DNA of 64,000 bases from Paeniglutamicibacter cryotolerans (GCF_014190875.1 NZ_JACHVS010000002.1:434001-498000); one strand, 5' to 3'; shown: positions 25,750 through 35,215, counted from the stretch's first letter. The notes: generated by a model not told the origin, from the letters alone. A program made the numbers and translations.

Positions 25750-26331
25750 TTAGTCGGCCGCGTTCTGCAACGAGTGTGCCGCACGGTCGAAGTAGTCCCA
25801 GAGGGTTTCCTCCTGCAGCGGCGGCAGTTCCAGGGATTCGACGGCTGCCCTCATGTGCTTGAGCCAGACGTCGCGGTTGTGCGGGTTCACCGTGTAGGGC
25901 ATGTGGCGCATGCGCAGGCTCGGGTGTCCGCGGCGCTCGCTGTAGGTGCTCGGTCCGCCCCAGTACTGTTCGAGGAATAGCTGCAGGCGCATGGTCGCCG
26001 GGCGCAGGTCCTGTTCCGGGTACATCGCCCGGAACTCAACATCCTCGGCAACGCCCGCGTAGAAGCGCTCGGCCAGCTTGGCGAACGTCTCCCGGCCGCC
26101 GACCTTCGCGTAGAACGTGCCGGCGTAGTCATCGGGGTTGGCCCCGTCGTTGGGGGTCAGCTTGCCCTCGGGCAGGTTGGCGGACAAGCTCGCGCCGACC
26201 GGGCGCAACTCACCCAGCGGGTTGATCTGACCCACCGGCTCGTCGAATCGGCTGCTGCTGGGAAGAAGCACCGGCTTGGGGAGGTTAACGCCTTCGGGTT
26301 GCATTCCGGATTCCGGCTGGTTGTCGTTCAC
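25750..26331 (-). CDS. glbO: Group II truncated hemoglobin (GlbO type) with N-terminal extension
   Basis: The C-terminal ~130 residues form a group II truncated globin: FYAKVGGRETFAKLAERFYAGV, the RPATMRLQLFLEQYWGGPSTYSE segment, the proximal His region SLRMRHMPYTVNP and the Trp-containing DVWLKHMRAAVES. Such globins bind oxygen and redox ligands. With the GTG at 26331 (site GAGGAAT) the protein has 193 residues, of which about 60 form a Pro/Gly-rich extension not typical of the family. An ATG at 26379 is possible but lacks a ribosome site. Confidence 0.9.
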   Translation of the reverse strand: MNDNQPESGMQPEGVNLPKPVLLPSSSRFDEPVGQINPLGELRPVGASLSANLPEGKLTPNDGANPDDYAGTFYAKVGGRETFAKLAERFYAGVAEDVEFRAMYPEQDLRPATMRLQLFLEQYWGGPSTYSERRGHPSLRMRHMPYTVNPHNRDVWLKHMRAAVESLELPPLQEETLWDYFDRAAHSLQNAAD

Positions 26332-26440
26332 GGGGGATTCCTCTCGGTGGCCGGACCGACCGGCGCCATTTCCTTCCATTATGCCGAGCCTGGGCACCAT
26401 CCGGTGGCCGCTTTCGCGCAGGGCGTGGCCCGGACGTTTC

Positions 26441-27136
26441 TCAGGCGTCCGGCAGTGGGCCTAGGTGCTTGAGTGCCTCGCGGATCGAGAGCGGGCTGAG
26501 CTGTTCGCTGTGGCTGAGGACGAAAGAGCGAACCCATTCCGGGGCCGTCCTGGCGTATTGGCGCAAGGACCAGCCGATAGCCTTGCGGATGAAGAACTCA
26601 GCGTCGCCGAGATTGGAGGTGATGGCCCGCTCCAACAACGCGGTGTCGGTCCTGTCTCCACGGTGCAGCTGGCAGATCATCGACATGCGCCGCTTCCAGA
26701 GGAACGGGTCGGTGCGCCAATAATCCATGAGCTCGGTGAGCTGTTCCGGGTGGGCGTCGAGCAGTTCGCCGTAGCGGCGTGAGCAGCCGTCGACCACGTC
26801 CCACCAGGCGCCCTCGAGGATCATCCGCTCATAGAGCGGCAGGAATTCAAGCCGGCCACGGCAGGCCGCGACGCCGGTGAGTTGTTGTGCCGCATACCAG
26901 TGTTCGCGGTGTATGGACGTTGCCCAGAGATCGGTGGCCGCCTCGAGCCGTGCGGCGGCCGTGAGAAGCTCCTGTCCGGCGGCCACCTCGATGACGATCT
27001 TGCGCAGGACGGGCATCGGAATGCCGAGGACGGGCATCGCCGATTTCATGTAGGCGGCCATGGATTCGGCACGCGCGGGATCGCGTACCGGTTCGAGCCG
27101 CGCATCCAGCGCCACGCGGAAGCCGGAGCTGCTCAT
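26441..27136 (-). CDS. AlkD-like DNA alkylation repair protein
   Basis: This 231-residue all-helical protein is of the DNA alkylation repair (AlkD/HEAT-like) family, which excises N3/N7-alkylated bases. Typical segments are SAMPVLGIPMPVLRKIV, the helical repeats LWATSIHREHWYAAQQL and WWDVVDGCSRRYGELL (the WD pair lines the DNA pocket), and FFIRKAIGWSLRQYARTAPEWV. Its ATG overlaps the stop of the upstream OsmC-like gene by 4 bases, so the two form an operon. Confidence 0.92.
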   Translation of the reverse strand: MSSSGFRVALDARLEPVRDPARAESMAAYMKSAMPVLGIPMPVLRKIVIEVAAGQELLTAAARLEAATDLWATSIHREHWYAAQQLTGVAACRGRLEFLPLYERMILEGAWWDVVDGCSRRYGELLDAHPEQLTELMDYWRTDPFLWKRRMSMICQLHRGDRTDTALLERAITSNLGDAEFFIRKAIGWSLRQYARTAPEWVRSFVLSHSEQLSPLSIREALKHLGPLPDA

Positions 27137-27606
27137 GCCGTGGGGCGCACCGGGGCGTGGTGCACCGGGAAGTTCACGCTGCGGGCGATGAAGCAGACGG
27201 CGTTCGCGTCGCTGTGCAGGGAATCGGCCAGCGCTCGCTGGGACTCGTCGGCCAGTTCCACACGCGGGTGCAGTGTGACCGAGATGAATTGGCCGCTACC
27301 GTCCCGGTTCAGGCGCATGCTGCCCTCTGAATCATCTCGGTATCCCGTAACCACTAGGCCGTTCTTCACCGCCACATGCAGATAGGAGAGCATATGGCAC
27401 TGGGTGAGGGCGGCCAGCAGCAGCTGTTCGGGGTTCCAGCGGTCCTGGTCCCCGTGAAAGGTGGGATCGGCCGTGCCGGGCAGGTCCGGGAGCCCTGGAG
27501 CCGAAACCACATGGTCGCGGCCGTAGCTGCGATAGCCGGCGGTTCCTTCACCGCGGTTTCCGGTCCAGTGCATGCTGATGGAATAGGAGTGGATATCCAG
27601 GTTCAT
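27133..27606 (-). CDS. OsmC/Ohr-family peroxide-reducing protein
   Basis: This 157-residue protein is of the OsmC family, thiol peroxidases acting on organic hydroperoxides. The two expected reactive cysteines are present at Cys70 (LAALTQCHMLSYLH) and Cys138 (NAVCFIARSVNFPV). The N-terminal strand region and the WNPEQLLLAAL helix match the family. The ATG at 27606 is preferred; readings to 27702 add Pro-rich residues. It is translationally coupled to the AlkD gene, giving a small oxidant/alkylation damage operon. Confidence 0.9.
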   Translation of the reverse strand: MNLDIHSYSISMHWTGNRGEGTAGYRSYGRDHVVSAPGLPDLPGTADPTFHGDQDRWNPEQLLLAALTQCHMLSYLHVAVKNGLVVTGYRDDSEGSMRLNRDGSGQFISVTLHPRVELADESQRALADSLHSDANAVCFIARSVNFPVHHAPVRPTA

Positions 27607-27679
27607 GGAACCATTCTGCCTCCCCGGGTCCCACGCGGGCCGGGGGCGCACCGTCCCGGGCGGCTCCCAAAATGCAAGC

Positions 27680-27708
27680 GACCCGGCGGTCCGTGGGGCC
27701 ACCGGGTC
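27680..27708 (-). terminator. Probable pepN terminator
   Basis: An imperfect 10-bp stem (GACCCGGCGG with CCACCGGGTC) lies just past the pepN stop on the minus strand and is followed by TTGCATTTTGG. Confidence 0.6.
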
Positions 27709-27723
27709 ACTGACTGCAGCGGA

Positions 27724-30273
27724 TCAGGCGCGGTCGGCCTCCTGCGCTGCCAGGGCGCGCAGGACCGCATCACGGCTTTCGACAACCAGGCGGCGCAGCG
27801 CCGGGCTGTCCGTTCCGAGCGAGTCAAGGAAGGCGTCCGTCGCCTCGAGCGTTGCCGGGCTGATTTGTTCGGCGGGGTAGAGCCCCACGATGATCTGCTG
27901 GGCGATCTCGTGGCTCTTGGCATCCCAGATGCTCTGCGCCGAGGCGAAGTACTCGGACACGTACGGTGCAATCAGCGCGGCATCGTGGACACGGGAGAAT
28001 CCGGCGATGGCGGCGCGCTGCTGCAGGTTGGACAGTGATCCCTGGACCATCACCGCTTCCCAGGTCGCACGCTTGGCCTCCGGTGTGGGGATCGCGGCCT
28101 TGGCCAGCTCGGCGGCGAGCTGCCCGTTGCCGGTATTGTCGCCCGCCAGCTCGGCATCGATCGCTTCGCGCCCGAGGCGTCCGCCGGCCACCAGAGAGGT
28201 GAGCAGCTCCCAGCGCAGGTCGGTGTCCACCGCCAGGCCCTCGAGCGGCACCGATCCGTCGAACAGCGCCGAAATGGCATCCAGCTGCGCGGCCGACTCG
28301 GCGCGCACGGCGAAGGCCTTGACGAATTGCAGCTGCGAGTCCGATCCCGCCTGCGCAGCGATGCTCAGCTGCCAGAGCGAATCCGCGGCCGCCAGCGAGG
28401 CAGCGCGTGTGTCCTCGGCGGCGATGTAGTAATCCAGTGTGGTGTGCAGCTGGCGCAGCAGGACCATCACCACTGAGGAGTCGGACTCGTGGGCGATATT
28501 GTTGAGCACCAGTTCGACGTAGTTGCGCCCCGCTGTCTCGGCATCGCGTACGGCATCCCAGGCGGCACCCCAGACCAGGGTGCGCGGCAGCGATGCGTCG
28601 AAGTCCTTCAGGTGGGCTTGGGCCGTGGCCAGGGAGACGTCATCGAGGCGGATCTTGGCGTAGGCCAGGTCGTCGTCGTTGATCAGGATCAGCGCGGGGC
28701 GCTTGCGCCCGGTGAGCGATTCGACGGCCGTGGCGGTTCCCGCAACGTCGAGTTCCTCGCGGTGCACGCGTACCAGCTTGCCGGCGTCGTCCAGGTCATA
28801 GCAGCCCACCGCCAGGCGGTGCGGGCGGATGGTGGGGTAGTCGGACGGGGCCGACTGGGCGATGACGAAGGAGGCGATGGTCCCGTCTTCGTTCATCTCG
28901 ATGATCGGCGTGAGCTTGTTCACCCCTGCGGTTTCCAGCCAGAGGGCCGTCCAATCGGTCAGGTCGCGGCCGGAAGACGCCTCCAGCTCACGCATCAGAT
29001 CCGGCAGCTCGGTGTTGGACCACGCGTGCTTGGCAAAGTAGCCCCGCACCCCGGCCATGAACTCCTCCTGGCCGACCCAGGCGACCAGTTGGCGCAGCAC
29101 CGAGGCGCCCTTGGCGTAGGTGATGCCGTCGAAGTTGACCTGCACGTCTTCGAGGTCGTTGATCTCCGCCTTGATCGGGTGGGTGGAGGGGAGCTGGTCC
29201 TGGCGGTAGGCCCAGTTCTTTTCCATGATGTTGAACGTGGTCCAGGACTGCGTGAATTCGGTGTTCTCCGCCGCGGCGAGCGTGGACATGAATTCGGCGA
29301 ACGACTCGTTCAGCCACAGGTCGTTCCACCAGCGCATGGTCACCAGGTCCCCGAACCACATGTGGGCCAGCTCGTGCAGGATGGTGATGGCGCGTCGCTC
29401 CACCGCGGCGTTGGTGGGCCGCGAGCGGAAGACATAGGTTTCCAGGAACGTCACGGCCCCGGCGTTTTCCATGGCACCGGCGTTGAACTCGGGTACGAAG
29501 AGCTGGTCGTACTTCTCGAACGGGTACGGGGTGCCGAACTGCTCCTCGAAGAATTCGAAGCCCTGACGAGTGAGCGTGAAAATGTTCTCGGCATCCAGGT
29601 GTTCGATCAGCGACTTGCGTGCGAAGACGCCCAGTGGGACCACGTTGCCGTTGGAACTGGTCAGTTCGCTGCGCACGGACTCGTATGGTCCGGCGATCAG
29701 CGCGGTGATGTAGGAGGAGATCCGGGCGGTGGGTGTGAAGGCCCAGATGGCCGTGCCCTCTGCCGCGGGGACCGGTTCCGGGGTGGGGGAGTTGGAGATG
29801 ACGTCCCAGTGTGCCGGGGCTGTGACGGTGAAGGAGAACTGGGCCTTCAAGTCAGGCTGTTCGAACACTGCGAACATGCGCCGGGAGTCTGGGACCTCGA
29901 ACTGCGAGTAGAGGTAGACCTCGTTGTCCACCGGGTCGACGAAGCGGTGCAGGCCCTCGCCGGTGTTCATGTAGGGCGCGTCGGCGTCGATGACCAGGAC
30001 GTTTTCGGCGGCGAGGTCGGCCAGCTCGATGCGGACACCGTCGGATATCAGCGACGGATCCAGTGCGGACCCGTTGAGCGTGATCGAGTGGACGGTGTCT
30101 GTGATGGCGTCTATGAAGGTGGAGGATCCCGGGACGGCGGTGAAGGCCACAGTGGTGTGCGAACCGAAGACCTTCTCCCCGCGGGTCAGGTCCAGCGCAA
30201 TCCCGTAGGACTGCACTGCAATGAGTTCGGCGCGGGTGCGTGCTTCCTCGCGGGTCAGGTTCAATCCGGGCAT
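27724..30273 (-). CDS. pepN: Aminopeptidase N (M1 family zinc metallopeptidase)
   Basis: This 849-residue cytosolic enzyme removes N-terminal residues from peptides. It carries the exopeptidase motif region PEFNAGAMENAGAVTF (GAMEN), the zinc-binding HELAHMWFGD with the second Glu in WLNESFAEFMS, and a long helical C-terminal domain. Length matches actinobacterial PepN (about 850). I chose the ATG at 30273 (MPGLNLTREEAR), the usual actinobacterial start. An upstream frame to 30366 has no family residues. It is divergent from the aspartate dehydrogenase gene. Confidence 0.96.
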   Translation of the reverse strand: MPGLNLTREEARTRAELIAVQSYGIALDLTRGEKVFGSHTTVAFTAVPGSSTFIDAITDTVHSITLNGSALDPSLISDGVRIELADLAAENVLVIDADAPYMNTGEGLHRFVDPVDNEVYLYSQFEVPDSRRMFAVFEQPDLKAQFSFTVTAPAHWDVISNSPTPEPVPAAEGTAIWAFTPTARISSYITALIAGPYESVRSELTSSNGNVVPLGVFARKSLIEHLDAENIFTLTRQGFEFFEEQFGTPYPFEKYDQLFVPEFNAGAMENAGAVTFLETYVFRSRPTNAAVERRAITILHELAHMWFGDLVTMRWWNDLWLNESFAEFMSTLAAAENTEFTQSWTTFNIMEKNWAYRQDQLPSTHPIKAEINDLEDVQVNFDGITYAKGASVLRQLVAWVGQEEFMAGVRGYFAKHAWSNTELPDLMRELEASSGRDLTDWTALWLETAGVNKLTPIIEMNEDGTIASFVIAQSAPSDYPTIRPHRLAVGCYDLDDAGKLVRVHREELDVAGTATAVESLTGRKRPALILINDDDLAYAKIRLDDVSLATAQAHLKDFDASLPRTLVWGAAWDAVRDAETAGRNYVELVLNNIAHESDSSVVMVLLRQLHTTLDYYIAAEDTRAASLAAADSLWQLSIAAQAGSDSQLQFVKAFAVRAESAAQLDAISALFDGSVPLEGLAVDTDLRWELLTSLVAGGRLGREAIDAELAGDNTGNGQLAAELAKAAIPTPEAKRATWEAVMVQGSLSNLQQRAAIAGFSRVHDAALIAPYVSEYFASAQSIWDAKSHEIAQQIIVGLYPAEQISPATLEATDAFLDSLGTDSPALRRLVVESRDAVLRALAAQEADRA

Positions 30274-30360
30274 GGTGGCTTCCTCCAGGGGCGGTACGAG
30301 TTGGATGTTGCCGGCTGTTCCGAGGCGGGGAACCAACCCCGCAGTTCTGAAACAAGCCTT

Positions 30361-30411
30361 GAACATTGCTTATATTGTTCCACCCCACACCCGTATTTGG
30401 GTAGGTGTGGG
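30361..30411. promoter_or_regulatory. Inverted repeats in the pepN / aspartate dehydrogenase divergent region
   Basis: Two short inverted repeats lie between the divergent starts: GAACA...TGTTC (30361-30380) and CCCACACC...GGTGTGGG (30384-30411). Either may be an operator, with no identified regulator. Confidence 0.35.
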
Positions 30412-30433
30412 CCACTCGTATTAGATGGAGGGC

Positions 30434-31243
30434 ATGGTACTAAAGGTCGCGTTACTCGGATACGGTGCCATCGGGCGCGAGGTGCGGCGGATGCTGTTAG
30501 CCGATGGAGGCTCGATCTCGATGACCGGGGTCATCGCCCGGGGACCGCTGGCCGGGGGCGAGCCGGGGGAGGCCCGTGACGGGTTGCCCGGCCTGGGGCT
30601 CGAGGAAGCGCTCGAACGCGCGGACCTGGTCATCGAGTGCGCCTCCGCCACAGCCGTACGCGAACACGGCCCGCGCATCATCGCCTCCGGAACCGACCTG
30701 CTCATCGCATCGATCGGTGCGCTCGCCAACCCACCGCTTCGCCGCGCGCTCACTGCCGGTCCGGGGCGGGCGCACCTGAGCACCGGGGCCATTGGCGGCC
30801 TTGACCTGCTGCGTGCCGCGGCCTTGGACGGGGGACTGGAACGCGTCACCCTGAGCACCACCAAGGCGCCCGCCGCGCTGATCAATCCCGGCATGGACCC
30901 GGCCACCCGGTCCCGCATCGAGGCGGCGGCCGGCCCCACCGAGATCTTCGCCGGAACGGTGGCCGAGGCGGTGCTGCGCTTCCCCCGGAACATCAACGTG
31001 GCGGCGGCCCTGGCGCTCGCCGTCGGCGACTTCGCCATGGTCCGGGTGAGGATCCTGGCCGATCCCGTGGCGGCGCTGACCCTCCATCGGATCGAGGCCG
31101 AGGGTTCGGCGGGGAAGTACGCCTTCGACGTAGCCAATGCCCCGGATCCGTTAAATCCGGCAACCAGTGCGCTGACCGCCCGCTCCATCGTTGCCGGCGT
31201 GCACCGGCTGTCCGGGCGGCGAGGTTCGTTCCACTTCATTTAG
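30434..31243 (+). CDS. nadX: L-aspartate dehydrogenase (NadX-like)
   Basis: This 269-residue NAD(P)-dependent enzyme converts L-aspartate to iminoaspartate, which can feed de novo NAD synthesis. It has an N-terminal Rossmann motif VALLGYGAIGREV, the GALANPPLRRAL and LSTGAIGGLDLLRAA segments, the family LSTTKAPAALI and FPRNINVAAALALA, and ends GRRGSFHFI. The start could also be the ATG at 30425; I prefer 30434, which gives the normal MVLKVALLG start. No nadA/nadC genes are nearby. Length is typical (about 265). Confidence 0.88.
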   Translation: MVLKVALLGYGAIGREVRRMLLADGGSISMTGVIARGPLAGGEPGEARDGLPGLGLEEALERADLVIECASATAVREHGPRIIASGTDLLIASIGALANPPLRRALTAGPGRAHLSTGAIGGLDLLRAAALDGGLERVTLSTTKAPAALINPGMDPATRSRIEAAAGPTEIFAGTVAEAVLRFPRNINVAAALALAVGDFAMVRVRILADPVAALTLHRIEAEGSAGKYAFDVANAPDPLNPATSALTARSIVAGVHRLSGRRGSFHFI

Positions 31244-31287
31244 ACGGGTGTGTTCCCGAGGCGGTTCACGCGCCTATGCTGGGTCGC

Positions 31288-31695
31288 ATGCTTGGAATGA
31301 AGAACTACACGCAGGAATACGTCGATGCGTCCCGTGCCCGGATCGCCCGCCAGATCGCCATGTTCGTTTCCGGCGTCGGGCTCGAGGCCAACCCCGAGTT
31401 CGAGGCGGCGTACTTCAACAACCTGCTCGTCGTGCTCGACGCGCACTTCGTCCACCGGCTGCGGGGTGTCGAGAAGAAGGACGGGAACCCGCTGAACGAG
31501 GTCCGGGTCATCTGCGCCTCGCTGCTGGAAAACGACGAGCTGATGGGTTCGGATCCCGCGATCCAGCTGACGCCGGAGAAATCGGTGCTGGGCCTGGCCG
31601 AGGGTGATTCGATCCGGCTGAACCGCGAGGATTTCATCAGGCTCGCCTCCGCTTTCTTCGAGGAGCTCGAGGACAAGTTCGTCGCCTCAGAGTAG
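31288..31695 (+). CDS. Conserved hypothetical protein (135 aa)
   Basis: Not recognised. This is a soluble, mostly helical protein with MKNYTQEYVDASRARIARQI at the N-terminus and a strongly patterned C-terminus (LNREDFIRLASAFFEELEDK). Codon use is that of a real gene. ATG codons at 31276, 31288 and 31297 are all in frame. I chose 31288 because the -10 element TATGCT (31275-31280) lies 7 bases before it, which would make a leaderless mRNA starting there. Confidence 0.7.
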   Translation: MLGMKNYTQEYVDASRARIARQIAMFVSGVGLEANPEFEAAYFNNLLVVLDAHFVHRLRGVEKKDGNPLNEVRVICASLLENDELMGSDPAIQLTPEKSVLGLAEGDSIRLNREDFIRLASAFFEELEDKFVASE

Positions 31696-31844
31696 CGAAG
31701 AACGTGTATTCGGCCGTCGGCATCGGGTAAGACGGCCCGCCGTGGAGTATCGGGAGCGGGACTTCGAACCAGCCGAACGCTAAAATGGAAAACAAATTCA
31801 CCAAGTACCCGTGGCCGATGCGGCCGCACTGCACTGGAGTTTCC

Positions 31845-32369
31845 ATGAGCACCATGAACGGCCGCCCCCGGACCCCCGCAAGCCCGACGGATGCATCGCT
31901 TTGCTCGATCGCGCGCGCCGGGCTCTGGTTCCAGCTGCTGCTCGGTGGGATTGTCGTGTTCGTGCTGGTCGTGGCCCTGTTAGCCAAGGATCCGTTCGCC
32001 CTATGGTCGCTGTTGCCGACCACGGCGATCATGGTCCTCGCCGGCTGGTGGTTCGGCTCGGGCCGCATCGTCGTCGACGAGGCCGGGGTGCGGGTCTATG
32101 GGGGCGGCGTGCTGAAGATGCTGGAGGTCAAGACCGCGGATATCGCTTCGGCCGAGGCCAAAGAGATCTCCCCGCTGGAATACGGCGGTTGGGGGCTGCG
32201 GATCTCCGGGGCCGGTACCGCCTTCATCCTCAAGCGGGGTCCGGGCCTGGTGGTGAACCGCACCAAGGGCGCGCCACGGATCTACAGCGTGGCAAGCACC
32301 TCCGACGCCGAGCTGATGGCGGCACGGCTGAACGCGCTGGCAGCGCGCAGCGCCCCATCGGCGAAATAG
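31845..32369 (+). CDS. Membrane protein with C-terminal PH-like domain (DUF3093-like)
   Basis: This 174-residue protein has two N-terminal membrane helices (LWFQLLLGGIVVFVLVVALLA, LWSLLPTTAIMVLAGWWFG) followed by a beta-rich cytoplasmic domain (GRIVVDEAGVRVYGGG, LRISGAGTAFILKRGPGLVV) that looks PH-like as in DUF3093 proteins. Function unknown. The ATG at 31845 follows TGGAG. The -10-like TAAAAT at 31780-31785 would place it in a normal 5' leader. The upstream ATG at 31785 is therefore less likely. Confidence 0.72.
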   Translation: MSTMNGRPRTPASPTDASLCSIARAGLWFQLLLGGIVVFVLVVALLAKDPFALWSLLPTTAIMVLAGWWFGSGRIVVDEAGVRVYGGGVLKMLEVKTADIASAEAKEISPLEYGGWGLRISGAGTAFILKRGPGLVVNRTKGAPRIYSVASTSDAELMAARLNALAARSAPSAK

Positions 32370-32448
32370 CTACACGAACTTCGTGCCATGGGGCTCCCGG
32401 CGATAAGCTGGTTCGGACTCCCGTCCCCAGAAGCTAGGACCAATTCCC

Positions 32449-32922
32449 ATGCGCGTTCACATTGCCACCGACCACGCCGGCCTGGAGCTCAGTGCCCACC
32501 TGATCAGCCACCTGACGGCCAAGGGCTTTGAAATGATCGACCACGGGCCGAGCGCGTACGACGCCGAGGACGACTACCCCTCGTTCTGCATCAACGCGGC
32601 CCTCGCCGTCGTGGCCGATCAGCGTGCGGGCGTGGACTCGTTGGGCATCGTGCTCGGCGGTTCGGGCAACGGCGAACAGATCGCCGCCAACAAGGTCCAG
32701 GGTGCTCGTGCCGCACTGGCCTGGAACCTGGACACCGCCCGCCTGGCCCGCGAGCACAACAACGCCAACATCGTCGCCGTCGGTGGCCGCCAGCACCCGT
32801 TGGAGGAGGCCACCGAAATCATCGAGGCCTTCCTGGCCGAGCCGTTCAGCAACGTCGAGCGCCACATCCGCCGCATTTCCAAGATCGCCATCTACGAGAC
32901 CACCGGCGAGGTCGTGGCCTAG
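32449..32922 (+). CDS. rpiB: Ribose-5-phosphate isomerase B
   Basis: This 157-residue enzyme interconverts ribose-5-phosphate and ribulose-5-phosphate in the pentose phosphate pathway. It has the N-terminal VHIATDHAGLELSAHL, active-site GGSGNGEQIAANKVQGARAA (Glu replaces the Cys used in E. coli RpiB, as in mycobacterial enzymes), and the helix LAREHNNANIVAVGGRQ. The ATG at 32449 follows AGGACC. The next gene, an Fpg/Nei glycosylase, starts 15 bases after its stop, so they are probably co-transcribed. Confidence 0.95.
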   Translation: MRVHIATDHAGLELSAHLISHLTAKGFEMIDHGPSAYDAEDDYPSFCINAALAVVADQRAGVDSLGIVLGGSGNGEQIAANKVQGARAALAWNLDTARLAREHNNANIVAVGGRQHPLEEATEIIEAFLAEPFSNVERHIRRISKIAIYETTGEVVA

Positions 32923-32937
32923 GTAGGCCGCACCATC

Positions 32938-33906
32938 ATGCCTGAAGGCCATTCGGTACATCGACTTGCCCGCCAATTTGACGACGTCTTTGGCGGGCAG
33001 GTCCTTGCCGTCTCTTCGCCGCAGGGACGCTTCGCACCGGCTGCGAAGCTGATCAATGGGCAGCAACTCATCTCTGCCCAGGCCCACGGCAAGCAGCTGT
33101 TCCTGGGCTTCGGCAACGAGTTGGTGCTGCGCGTGCACCTTGGCCTCTACGGGGCCTGGAGCTTCGGCGGAGACGGACACTTTTCCGGGGCGTCCTCGAT
33201 CGGAGCACCGCGCCGCGTGGGCGAGTCGGAGCAGGCCGGCACGGCGGAGTCCGGAGCGTATGCCGGCCCGCCGGAACCGGTCGGACAGGTCCGGGCCCGG
33301 CTGGTATCCGAACACGGCTGGGCCGACCTGCGTGGTCCCACCGCCTGCGAGGTCCTCACGGAGGACCAGGCCGCTACGGCCCGGGCCAAGCTCGGACCCG
33401 ACCCGCTTCTCGGGGCGGCAGGCGAATTCAACCTGGCCAAGGGCCGAGGCTCACTTGAGCGGATCGCCTCCGATGCCGCGGAAGCCAAGCGGGAGTTCGT
33501 GGCCCGGCTGGGCCGGAAGAAGACACCGATCGGCACGGCGTTGATGGACCAGGCGCTGTTGGCCGGCGTCGGCAACATCTACCGCGCCGAGGCGCTCTTC
33601 CGCGGCCGCATCGACCCGTTCATGACCTGTCGCGACCTGTCCACTCTCCGGGCCGCAGCACTCTGGGAAGACATCGTGGAGATCATGAATGACGGGGTGC
33701 GTGAGGGCAAGATCATCACCACCAGGGTCGAGGACCGCTCCGATGTGGGCCCACTGTGGCCGGATAACGCGTATTACACCTATCAGCGCCAGCATCAGCA
33801 ATGCAGGTGCTGCGATGCCCGCATAGCGCTGATGGAGGTTGCGGGCCGAAAGCTCTACTGGTGCCCCGGTTGCCAGCGTAAGGCCCGCAAGCGGATCAGC
33901 CGCTAG
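32938..33906 (+). CDS. Fpg/Nei-family DNA glycosylase/AP lyase
   Basis: This 322-residue base-excision repair enzyme begins MPEGHSVHR, giving the catalytic Pro-Glu of Fpg/Nei after Met removal. The helix-two-turn-helix is KTPIGTALMDQALLAGVGNIYRAEAL, and a C-terminal zinc finger is visible (CRCCDARI ... WCPGCQRK). The form matches actinobacterial Nei2-type enzymes that remove oxidised pyrimidines. An insert of about 45 residues with Gly/Ala-rich sequence lies after SFGGDGH. It is 15 bases downstream of rpiB. Confidence 0.93.
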   Translation: MPEGHSVHRLARQFDDVFGGQVLAVSSPQGRFAPAAKLINGQQLISAQAHGKQLFLGFGNELVLRVHLGLYGAWSFGGDGHFSGASSIGAPRRVGESEQAGTAESGAYAGPPEPVGQVRARLVSEHGWADLRGPTACEVLTEDQAATARAKLGPDPLLGAAGEFNLAKGRGSLERIASDAAEAKREFVARLGRKKTPIGTALMDQALLAGVGNIYRAEALFRGRIDPFMTCRDLSTLRAAALWEDIVEIMNDGVREGKIITTRVEDRSDVGPLWPDNAYYTYQRQHQQCRCCDARIALMEVAGRKLYWCPGCQRKARKRISR

Positions 33907-33989
33907 CCGGTCCTCGGAACCGTGACCTGCGCCCATGGCAGTGGCCGGGCACTGGCAATGGACCCGGTGGAGGTCGTTGTTCAGCCCTG

Positions 33990-34760
33990 CATCCGCCCAC
34001 GGTGGTCCCCAGTCTCCAGCTTCGAGCCGGCGGATCACTGCCGTCTCCCTGACTGTTGCCGTTGCCGCCGTCATGCTCGCGCTGCTGGTGTGGTGGGGCG
34101 TTCGGCCCGACTGGGAGCTGCACCAGGCCACGAGCATGGGCGCGGTGGAGCCCAGCACGGCCGATGCCGCGCCGGTGCACGCACACTACCCCGAGGTGTT
34201 TGGCCGCCAAGTTCATGAACGAAACGGTGGACACGCCGTCCCTGGGGCATGGACCAGAGCGGGAAGCCCGATGGTCCGGCCCATGCTGGCCTCTACAACC
34301 CGGCCGTCCTGTACCCGGATGATGCATCGCTGGCCGCTGCCATCGCCCAGGTCGCCGCCAAAGCGCAAGCAGCTTCCAGAGGGGCACCGGGCACCGGGTC
34401 GGCCAGGCTTTCTACGTCGGGGTTCCGGGTGGCAGCGGAGTGGAGCTCACTGTCGACCGACCAGCCGATCAGTGGCAGTGGAAAGGACGGCCAAGTCGCC
34501 ACAGTAGTGCCGCTCTGGACTCCGGCGTCCTGCTCGACAAACACCTCGACTCGAGCACAGCCTCGCGGCCCAAGCTCGACCACGGATACCTTAGCGTGGT
34601 CGATTTGGTCAAGGCGCGTGCCTTCCACGCGGATGCCCTGGTATTTGGCGGCACTGGCGAGGTCGATGCCGCTGGCATCGCGTGTGAACGTTCTGGCCGC
34701 GTATTTCCCGTGGGTGAGCCCTGGAGCAGCATGGTGCGGTTGTCGGCTTCACGGCCGCGC
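33990..34760 (+). pseudogene. Degenerate membrane-protein gene, possibly PepSY-associated type
   Basis: Plus-strand fragments in several frames suggest a single decayed gene. One frame has a membrane helix (ITAVSLTVAVAAVMLALLVW followed by WGVRPDWELHQ). A second gives AGLYNPAVLYPDDASLAAAIAQVAAK. A third gives VGQAFYVGVPGGSGVELTVD and later LVKARAFHADALVFGGTGEVDAAG, resembling the end of a PepSY-TM protein. At least two frame changes are needed to join them. The PepSY assignment is weak. Confidence 0.4.
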
Positions 34761-34899
34761 AGCACGACACAACGCACGAGTTGTACCGCCGCTCAACGGA
34801 ATCCCGGGAAGGAGGCTCTCCCCGGGTGTCCTTGAGGCCGCGCCCTCGAGCGGCCTCGCCTGACCTTCATACGCATCCTTGCAACCCGAAGAGGAACGA

Positions 34900-35215
34900 C
34901 ATGGCATCGCCATCGATCAACTCAGCGGCCACTCCAAGTGGAGCCGGCTCCCTGGAGTGTCGGCGAGAGCGGTGGCTGGCGGTCGCGCCGGCCGCTGTGA
35001 CGATTCGCTGGGCCACCACGCCACGGAACACTTCCTGTCCACCGGACACCTGGTCATGCAGGGCTTTGAGCCGGGGGAGTGGTTCTGGGACGATGCGGGG
35101 GAGCAAATCACCGGGGGCTCCGTTCTGGCTCCGCTACGCAGCCACCGTAGGACCAAACAGCGCCGGGACCCGCTGACCGGCTCCCGGTCGACTGGCTTGA
35201 AATCCTCGCAAACAA
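34900..35215 (+). pseudogene. UBP-type zinc-finger protein remnant
   Basis: The plus strand encodes the second half of a UBP-type zinc finger: CDDSLGHHATEHFLSTGHLV followed by MQGFEPGEWFWDD, with the His/Cys spacing of that family. Upstream Cys-containing sequence (LECRRERW) is in another frame, and DWLEILANKGN, like the end of such proteins, is in a third. The gene is therefore frameshifted at least twice. Confidence 0.5.

Noticed and set aside
28489..30579. Plus-strand open frame of 696 codons antisense to pepN
   Set aside because: Mirror of pepN codon structure in a high-GC genome; Gly/Val/Arg-rich, no motif.
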